From contig CAWKND010000005.1 of the NCBI GenBank assembly GCA_963850915.1, forward strand, positions 744,001 through 808,000: a stretch of 64,000 nucleotides of DNA, given 5' to 3'. Both the position numbers and the translations under genes were made by a program. The notes under the pieces are model-generated. The model was not told the DNA's origin. It saw only the letters and a program-made list of their open reading frames with translations, and searched no databases. Positions 58,088 through 64,000 of this stretch are shown here, piece by piece; the stretch's first letter is position 1, and each line of letters opens with the position of its first letter. The DNA comes from CAVTWH01 sp963850915. Lineage in GTDB: Bacteria; Actinomycetota; Actinomycetes; Mycobacteriales; Micromonosporaceae.

Positions 58088-60436
58088 ATGCAAGATACCT
58101 TTCCGGGAGATGGTTTGTCAAGTCAGTCCGGCGTGTCGGAGGATCGGCGCACTGCGGAGCTCGACCTCGAACAGGACCACCTGTCCGCGCTCTACCAGCG
58201 CCTGGACGCTCTCCGGGAGCAGACCGGCGCGCGGCTGTCGGCGACCCTGCTGCATCAGGGCACCAACCAGCAGGAGCGCTCCATGCGCGAAGCGGAGACC
58301 GACCGGTACACCGAACAACTCGCTGTCTACGACGCGGTCGAGAATGGACTCTGCTTCGGCCGGCTCGATTTCCACAATGCCGAGAATTTGTATATCGGGC
58401 GCATCGGGCTGTTCGACGACGGCGACGGGCACGAGCCGCTGCTGGTCGACTGGCGGGCACCGGCCGCCCGCGACTTCTACCTCGCCACCGCCGCCTCGCC
58501 CGGGCAGGTACGCCGGCGCCGGCACATCCGGACCAAGCAGCGCACCGTGATCGGGCTGGACGACGAGGTACTCGACCTCGGCGACGCCGCGCGCTCCTGG
58601 CCGGCCGGGCTGACCGGGGAGGCGGCGCTGCTGGCCGCGGTGACCGCCGAGCGCACCGGCCGGATGCGGGACATCGTCGAGACCATCCAGGCCGAGCAGG
58701 ACGGCGTGATCCGCGCGCCGCTCGCCGGCACGCTGGTGGTACAGGGCGGGCCGGGTACCGGCAAGACGGCGGTCGCGCTGCACCGGGCGGCGTACCTGCT
58801 CTACACGCACCGCCAGGAGCTGACCGCCCGCGGCGTACTCATCGTCGGGCCGAACACCACCTTCCTGCGCTACATCGCCCAGGTACTCCCATCGCTCGCC
58901 GAGACCGGCGTGCTGCTGGCCACCGTCGGCGACCTGTTCCCCGGGGTCACCGCCCGGCGCGCCGAGGGTCCCCGGACAGCTGCGCTGAAGGGCGACCCGG
59001 TCTTCGTCGACGTACTCGCCGCCGCCATCGCCGACCGGCAGCGGCTCCCGGACGAGCCGGTGGAGATCCCGTACGACCAGGGCACCCTGCTGCTGCACCG
59101 GCACGACGTCGAGCAGGCGCGGCTGCGTACCCGGCGCAGCGGCCGGCTGCACAACCTGGCCCGGCCGCTGTTCGAGGCGGAGATCGTGGCGCTGCTCGCC
59201 GACCAGGTGGCCGAGCAGATCGGCAGCGACCCGTTCGCCGACGACCCGCTCGGCGGCGACGACGCACCTGGGGAGTCGCTGCTGCTGTCCGCCGCCGACC
59301 TGGCCGACCTGCGGGCCGAACTGCAGGCCAGCCCCGAGGTACAGGCAGCGGTCGACGAGCTGTGGCCGGTACTCACCCCGCGCCAGCTGCTCGCCGACCT
59401 GTACACCCAGCCCGACCGGCTGGCCAGCGCGGCGCCACAGTTCACCGAGGAGCAGCGGGCGCTGCTGTCCCGGGCGCCCGGCGGTGGCTGGAGCCCGGCC
59501 GACGTACCCCTGCTCGACGAGGCCGCCCACCAGCTCGGCGAGGACGAGCGGCCGGAGAGCGTGGCGGCCCGCAGACGGCGCGCGGCCCGCATCGCGTACG
59601 CCCAGGGCGCACTGGACATCGCCGCCGGCTCGGCCTCCCTCGACTGGGAGGACGAAGAGGACGTTGAGCAGCTGCTCGCCACCGACCTGCTGGACTCCGA
59701 GCGCTACGCCGAGCGCTTCGAGGACCGCGAGGTACTCACCGCGGCACAGCGGGCGGCGGCCGACCGTACCTGGGCGTTCGGGCACATCATCGTGGACGAG
59801 GCGCAGGAGCTGTCGCCGATGGCCTGGCGGCTGCTGATGCGGCGCAGCCCCAACCGGTCGATGACCCTCGTCGGTGACGTGGCGCAGACCGGTGACCTGG
59901 CCGGCGCCGCGTCCTGGGGGCCGGTACTCGAGCCGTACCTGGCCAACCGGTGGCGGCAGGCCGAGTTGACGGTGAACTACCGGACGCCGGCCGAGATCAT
60001 GGAGCTGGCCGCCAAAGTGCTCGCCGAGATCGATCCGGCGCTGGTACCGCCGCGCTCGGTGCGCTCATCCGGGCAGCCGCCGACCCGGGTCACGGTCGAC
60101 CGGACCGAGTTGGCCGGCGCGGTGGTACGCGCGACGGTGGCACAGGCGGAGGCGGTCGGGCAGGGGCGGCTGGGCGTGATCGTACCGGCGGGCGAGCTGG
60201 CCGAGCTGGGCGCCGCGATCGGTGACGTACTGCCGGAGGCGGCCGTGGGTGCCGATGCGGAGCTGGAGCGCCGGGTGGTGGTGCTCACCGTGCACCAGGC
60301 CAAGGGGCTGGAGTTCGACTCGGTACTCGTGGTGGATCCGGATCAGATCGTCGCCGACTCCCCGTATGGCCGGCGTGACCTGTACGTCGCCCTCACCCGG
60401 GCCACCCAGCGCCTCGGCCTGATCTGCCCGGCCTGA
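58088..60436 (+). CDS. HelD-type RNA polymerase-recycling ATPase
   Basis: This is an SF1-type ATPase of about 782 residues in the HelD family, which removes stalled or inhibitor-bound RNA polymerase from DNA. Order: N-terminal coiled coil (EQDHLSALYQRLDALREQ), YIGRIGLFDDGD, VDWRAPAARDFYLATAA, Walker A QGGPGTGKTAVALHR (about 220), DEAQELSPMAW, VNYRTPAEIM, TVHQAKGLEFDSVLV and VALTRATQRL. Related proteins confer rifampicin tolerance in some actinobacteria. ATG at 58088 is a tentative start; GTG at 58133 would also give a complete protein. TATCTT at 58023-58028 is a likely -10. Confidence 0.88.
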   Translation: MQDTFPGDGLSSQSGVSEDRRTAELDLEQDHLSALYQRLDALREQTGARLSATLLHQGTNQQERSMREAETDRYTEQLAVYDAVENGLCFGRLDFHNAENLYIGRIGLFDDGDGHEPLLVDWRAPAARDFYLATAASPGQVRRRRHIRTKQRTVIGLDDEVLDLGDAARSWPAGLTGEAALLAAVTAERTGRMRDIVETIQAEQDGVIRAPLAGTLVVQGGPGTGKTAVALHRAAYLLYTHRQELTARGVLIVGPNTTFLRYIAQVLPSLAETGVLLATVGDLFPGVTARRAEGPRTAALKGDPVFVDVLAAAIADRQRLPDEPVEIPYDQGTLLLHRHDVEQARLRTRRSGRLHNLARPLFEAEIVALLADQVAEQIGSDPFADDPLGGDDAPGESLLLSAADLADLRAELQASPEVQAAVDELWPVLTPRQLLADLYTQPDRLASAAPQFTEEQRALLSRAPGGGWSPADVPLLDEAAHQLGEDERPESVAARRRRAARIAYAQGALDIAAGSASLDWEDEEDVEQLLATDLLDSERYAERFEDREVLTAAQRAAADRTWAFGHIIVDEAQELSPMAWRLLMRRSPNRSMTLVGDVAQTGDLAGAASWGPVLEPYLANRWRQAELTVNYRTPAEIMELAAKVLAEIDPALVPPRSVRSSGQPPTRVTVDRTELAGAVVRATVAQAEAVGQGRLGVIVPAGELAELGAAIGDVLPEAAVGADAELERRVVVLTVHQAKGLEFDSVLVVDPDQIVADSPYGRRDLYVALTRATQRLGLICPA

Positions 60437-60510
60437 TCCGCTCCGGCGACTTACGGCTACCCCGTAGCGGTACCCGGCGGTAGCGTGGACGTACCGGCCG
60501 AAGGAGTTCG

Positions 60511-61071
60511 ATGCGCCCACTGTCCTGGGCAGAGCTGGACGCCGAGCCGCCCACGGCGTACATCGACTTCGTAGCCCAGCACCTCACCGGGCTACGCCGT
60601 GATGTGCTGCGCGCTGTCGACGACGCACACCGGGCCGAGCAGCTCTACCCGGAGGTACTCACCGACGTGGCGCTGGCCTGGCGCCGGCTGGAGCAGGCGC
60701 ATCACCGCGGCGATCCGGCGGCGGCCGGCGACTACCTGGACCGCTGCCTGCACCGGCGGCTCTACGGTCGGCCGGACGACGACGACACGGTGGCCCCCGG
60801 TACCGAGGTGCGCTTCGTGGTCTGGGACGCCGCCGACTCCGGGCTGGCGCACCTGCCACCGCCCGGCCGGGAGAACGCGGCCCTCCGGCTGGCGGCCCAG
60901 CTGATCCCCGACATCGAGCCGGAGCCGGCGCCGCTGGCCGAGGCGGTGATCGCCTGGTGGCACGCGTACGAGCAGCGCCGCCGTCGCCGGCAGATCGCTG
61001 CGGCGGTGGCGGCGCTGGCGGTCGTGCTGTTCCCGCTCGCCACCGTGTCCACCGGCGGCGCGGCCTTCTGA
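60511..61071 (+). CDS. Hypothetical protein with C-terminal membrane anchor
   Basis: This 186-residue protein is not recognised. The N-terminal 150 residues are acidic and helical, with HLTGLRRDVLRAVDDAHRAE and YLDRCLHRRLYGRPDDDD. A run RRRRRQ then precedes one membrane helix (IAAAVAALAVVLFPLATV) and a short outside end, the layout of a tail-anchored cytoplasmic domain. The ATG follows AAGGAG; TAGCGT at 60481-60486 is a possible -10. It is downstream of helD in the same direction, 74 bases away. Confidence 0.75.
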   Translation: MRPLSWAELDAEPPTAYIDFVAQHLTGLRRDVLRAVDDAHRAEQLYPEVLTDVALAWRRLEQAHHRGDPAAAGDYLDRCLHRRLYGRPDDDDTVAPGTEVRFVVWDAADSGLAHLPPPGRENAALRLAAQLIPDIEPEPAPLAEAVIAWWHAYEQRRRRRQIAAAVAALAVVLFPLATVSTGGAAF

Positions 61072-61256
61072 CCTGTTGTGTCCGCCCACTTGCTTGGCGG
61101 TGCCGCTCACCGGTTGCGAGGTACCGGTTGACTGTCCGCATTGGTCAGTCCGGCCGCTCGGCCAAACTTGTAACAGTCGGTACTCCGATCGATGTCAGCC
61201 GGCTATCCGGCCGGTAGGGTAAGCCCGCAGGAAACGCGGCGGCGAAGGGCGGGAGC

Positions 61257-62060
61257 GTGGACCGGCCTGGGGTACCCCCCGATGTGGACATCGATCAGCC
61301 CAGCATCGCCCGGGTGTACGACTACTTCCTCGGCGGCTCGCAGAACTTCGCGGCCGACCGGGAGTTCGCCGCCCGGATGTTGGCGATGGCCCCGGAGACC
61401 GCCCGGGTGGTGCGCGAGAACCGGGCCTTCCTCGGCCGGGCCGTGCGCTTCATCGCCGGCCAGGGCGTCGACCAGTTCCTCGACATCGGCTCCGGCATCC
61501 CGACCGTCGGTAACGTGCACGACGTCGCGGCCACCGTGATACCCGCGCCCCGGGTGGCCTATGTGGACAATGACCCGGTCGCCATCGCGCACAGCCGGGC
61601 GATCCTGGCGACCGTACCCGGAACCACCATCATCGGCGCCGACCTGACCGACATGAAGCAGCTGCTGGCCCTGCCGGAGCTGCACGCGATCATCGACTTC
61701 AAGCGCCCGGTCGGCATCCTGCTCGCCGCGGTGCTGCACTTCGTCACCGACGACGCGGTCGCCCGGGACCTGGTGGCGCAGCTGGCCGCCGTGGCCGCGC
61801 CGGGCAGCTACATCGCCATTTCGCACGCCACCAACGATCTCTTCGTCGAGCAGGCCAAGCAGGTCGAGTCGATCTACAACAAGGCGGTGGCCACCCTGGC
61901 ACTGCGCAGCCTCGCCCGGGTGACGGCGCTCTTCGACGGGCTGAGCCTGGTCGAGCCCGGAGTGGTGCAGTTGCCGCTGTGGCGGCCGGACGTGAGCGCC
62001 GGCGACAATCCCGATCCCGAGCCGTACCCCGGTTACGCCGGGATCGCCCGAGTCGGCTGA
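61257..62060 (+). CDS. DUF574-type SAM-dependent methyltransferase
   Basis: This 267-residue protein belongs to the actinobacterial DUF574 (PF04672-like) methyltransferases: DIDQPSIARVYDYFLGGSQN at the start is diagnostic, followed by NRAFLGRAVRFIAGQGVDQF, LDIGSGIPTVGNVH, VAYVDNDPVAIAHSRAIL and VLHFVTDDAVARDLV. Substrates are unknown; these families are expanded in actinomycetes. GTG start after GGGAG; TAGGGT at 61215-61220 is a plausible -10. Confidence 0.92.
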   Translation: MDRPGVPPDVDIDQPSIARVYDYFLGGSQNFAADREFAARMLAMAPETARVVRENRAFLGRAVRFIAGQGVDQFLDIGSGIPTVGNVHDVAATVIPAPRVAYVDNDPVAIAHSRAILATVPGTTIIGADLTDMKQLLALPELHAIIDFKRPVGILLAAVLHFVTDDAVARDLVAQLAAVAAPGSYIAISHATNDLFVEQAKQVESIYNKAVATLALRSLARVTALFDGLSLVEPGVVQLPLWRPDVSAGDNPDPEPYPGYAGIARVG

Positions 62061-62076
62061 GCCCGAGGTGGCGGCG

Positions 62077-64000
62077 ATGCAGCTCGGCGAGGAGCCCGCG
62101 TGGTCGGACGCCGACCTGCTGGCACGGCACTGGGCAACGGCCGTCCGGAACACCAGCTTCGTCGCCATGGACGCCGCGGGGCTGCACGCCTTCCTGCGCC
62201 GGCTGGTCGACCGGCTGTACGCCGGGGCGCTGGACGAGAACGCCGGCCGGGAGATCGGTGCCGCACTCGTGGCTGCGCACTTCACCCGGGTGGAGTCGCT
62301 GGAGCGGAGCATCACCGTACTGGCCGGCGCGCTGCCCGCTGTCCACAGTGGAGCGGTACTCGCCGGGGTTGCCGCCGGGTACGCCGAGGCGCTGCGCGAG
62401 GTGACGCGGGCCGAGCAGCAGCGGATCATCGCCGCCGCGCTGCGCGCCCGGGCCGACGCCGACGACGCCCGCTGGGCCAGCGAAGCGCGGTTCGCGACGG
62501 TATTCGCCGAGGCGCCCATCGGGATCGCCGTCGGCGCGCTCGACGGCACCATCCTCGAGGTCAACCGCAGCCTGTGCGAGATGCTCGGGTACACCCCGGA
62601 GCAGCTGCGCTCGCTGCCGGTCACCGCGATGCGCCATCCGCTGGATGCCCCCGGTACCTGGGAGAGCTTCACCGCGCTGATCAACGGCGACCGGCGTGAC
62701 CTGCGGGTGGAGAAGCCCTACTACCGGGCCGACACTTCGGAGCTGTGGGCCGACATCGTGGTCTCGGTGATCCGCGACAAGCACGGCACCGCGCAGCTGT
62801 GGCTGGCCATGCTGGAGGACATCACCGAGCGGCACGACCTGCAGGCCCGGCTGCGCCACCAGGCACTGCACGACCCGCTCACCGGGCTGCCGAACCGTAC
62901 CCTCTTCTTCGAGCAGCTCGAGGGCATCCTGGTCGCCGCCCGGCCGACCGACCGGCTCGGCCTGTGCTACCTCGACCTGGACGGGTTCAAGGCGGTCAAC
63001 GACACCCTCGGCCACGACGTCGGCGACGAGCTACTGAAGATCATCGGTACCCGCCTGGGTGAGCTGGCCGGCAACGCCACCCTGGTCGCGCGTACCGGCG
63101 GCGACGAGTTCGTACTGCTGATCGAGGGTGCCGAGTCGATTGACGCGATGGTCATCGCGGAGAAGGCACTCGCCTCGGTACGCATCCCGGTGCTGCTGGG
63201 CAACCAGTCGGTGGCCGTGTCGGCGAGCATCGGCGTGGTGGACGGCCCGGTCGGGCAGAGCACCGCGGCCGACTTGATGAAGGCCGCCGACACCACGCTC
63301 TACTGGGCCAAGTCGCAGGGGCGCAACCGGGTGGCGCTCTTCGACGCCGACCGGCACACCCGGGAGGTCACCCGGTACGAGCTGACCGCCTCGCTGCCCG
63401 ACGCCTGGCTGCGCGGCGAGCTCTACCTCGACTACCAGCCGCTGGTGTGGCTGCGCGACGACCGGCTGGTCGGGGTGGAGGCGCTGGTGCGGTGGAACCA
63501 TCCGCGCTGGGGGACGCTCGGGCCTGACCACTTCATCTCGCTGGCCGAGGAGAACGGGCTGATCGACCAGCTCGGGCTGTGGGTACTCACCCAGGCGTGC
63601 GAGCAGGCCGCCCGGTGGCGCGCCGAGTTCCCCGACCGGCCGGTACTGATGAGCGTCAACCTGGCCCCGCACCAGGTGAAGAACCCGCAGCTGGTGACCG
63701 ACCTGGCGGCGCTGCTGACGCGTACCGGCATGCCGCCCGAGCTGGTGCAGCTGGAGCTGACCGAGAGCGCGGTGATGGCCAGCGCCGGGGTACCGCTGGC
63801 GACCCTGCACGCGCTCGCCGCACTCGGCTGCCGGATCGCCATCGACGACTTCGGTACCGGCTACTCCAACCTCGCCTACCTGCGTACCCTCCCGGTACAC
63901 GCGGTCAAGCTGGCCGGCCCGTTCGTCGCCGGGCTGCGTGCCGGGGTGGCCGACCCGGCGGACCGGGCGATCGTGGACACCCTGATCAAGCTGTCGCATA
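62077..64000 (+). CDS. PAS-GGDEF-EAL cyclic di-GMP protein, 3' end cut by window
   Basis: At least 641 residues are open to the window end. An N-terminal helical region (about 1-130) resembles those of actinobacterial sensor GGDEF proteins. A PAS domain follows (about 138-255: EARFATVFAEAPIGIAVGAL, GTILEVNRSLCEMLGYTPEQ), then GGDEF (about 265-430) with signature RTGGDEF, and most of an EAL domain with VEALVRWNHP and AIDDFGTGYSNLAYLR. Signature residues are present in both. It starts 16 bases after the methyltransferase stop; ATG at 62077, or GTG three codons earlier, with GAGG upstream. The C-terminus lies outside the window. Confidence 0.93.
   Translation, partial: MQLGEEPAWSDADLLARHWATAVRNTSFVAMDAAGLHAFLRRLVDRLYAGALDENAGREIGAALVAAHFTRVESLERSITVLAGALPAVHSGAVLAGVAAGYAEALREVTRAEQQRIIAAALRARADADDARWASEARFATVFAEAPIGIAVGALDGTILEVNRSLCEMLGYTPEQLRSLPVTAMRHPLDAPGTWESFTALINGDRRDLRVEKPYYRADTSELWADIVVSVIRDKHGTAQLWLAMLEDITERHDLQARLRHQALHDPLTGLPNRTLFFEQLEGILVAARPTDRLGLCYLDLDGFKAVNDTLGHDVGDELLKIIGTRLGELAGNATLVARTGGDEFVLLIEGAESIDAMVIAEKALASVRIPVLLGNQSVAVSASIGVVDGPVGQSTAADLMKAADTTLYWAKSQGRNRVALFDADRHTREVTRYELTASLPDAWLRGELYLDYQPLVWLRDDRLVGVEALVRWNHPRWGTLGPDHFISLAEENGLIDQLGLWVLTQACEQAARWRAEFPDRPVLMSVNLAPHQVKNPQLVTDLAALLTRTGMPPELVQLELTESAVMASAGVPLATLHALAALGCRIAIDDFGTGYSNLAYLRTLPVHAVKLAGPFVAGLRAGVADPADRAIVDTLIKLSH

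Noticed and set aside
1..64000. tRNA, rRNA, transposase, integrase or prophage genes
   Set aside because: Gaps are short and none contains a cloverleaf, a recognisable transposase or integrase motif, or terminal repeats of an insertion sequence.

Overview
The window is 64 kb of very GC-rich, densely coding DNA from an actinobacterium. GTG starts are frequent, ATGA/GTGA stop-start overlaps are common, and several genes appear to have leaderless promoters. Gene content (Kdp K+ system, sulfur leader peptide, MEDS/STAS and HATPase regulators, DUF574-type methyltransferase, NhaA fused to a thioredoxin domain, several GGDEF/EAL proteins) fits a soil-type, filamentous member of the Micromonosporales or a relative. 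The genus is not determinable from sequence reading alone. The palindrome GTAC, especially GGTACC, is strikingly frequent throughout, so the whole window looks like one resident chromosome rather than a recent patchwork.

Layout. (1) 0-3 kb: a 5'-truncated GGDEF-EAL protein facing an EAL-DICT protein (cyclic di-GMP signalling). (2) 3.2-7.3 kb: two small genes, then an ABC-2 drug exporter divergent from a MarR-type regulator. (3) 7.3-15 kb: a kdp operon on the minus strand (a 27-aa membrane peptide, kdpF, A, B, C, D) with no kdpE. (4) 15-20.2 kb: an HTH regulator with a divergent hydrolase, an ArsR-AHSA1 pair, CorA and a K+/H+ antiporter, so 7-20 kb is rich in ion homeostasis. (5) 20.3-34.3 kb: an organosulfur acquisition island. 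A minus-strand operon carries sfnB, ssuD, a DszC/SfnB-like flavoprotein and two flavin reductases. A divergent plus-strand operon carries a cysteine-rich leader peptide, a peptide-type ABC importer, an NtaA/DmoA-type monooxygenase and an SDR, followed by a LacI regulator. The imported substrate would be oxidised by FMNH2-dependent monooxygenases fed by the flavin reductases, releasing sulfite.

(6) 34.3-39 kb: a processive GT2 with a WecB epimerase, and NhaA-thioredoxin. (7) 39-45.1 kb: a secreted glutamic (G1) peptidase, gnd preceded by an 18-nt tandem repeat, a long inverted repeat, two tandemly duplicated secreted peptidoglycan-binding proteins, a HEAT-repeat pseudogene, and a MEDS-STAS/HATPase regulatory pair. 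(8) 45-53 kb: a GyrI-like protein, a tyrosinase with a separate partner protein, a methyltransferase, a nitroreductase, a GT2 plus large membrane protein pair, and an FKBP. (9) 53-64 kb: a lipoprotein hydrolase, an autoregulated F420-reductase-like/TetR operon with a near-perfect operator, two bacterial PH-domain membrane proteins, a HelD-type RNA polymerase-recycling ATPase, a membrane-anchored unknown, a DUF574-type methyltransferase, and a 3'-truncated PAS-GGDEF-EAL protein.

The observations most worth following are the leaderless cysteine leader peptide heading the sulfur importer operon, five in-frame-length tandem repeats placed at gene edges, the GTAC bias, the hairpin element after gnd, the orphan kdpD, and the split tyrosinase. 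No tRNA, rRNA, CRISPR array, insertion sequence or phage gene was seen.
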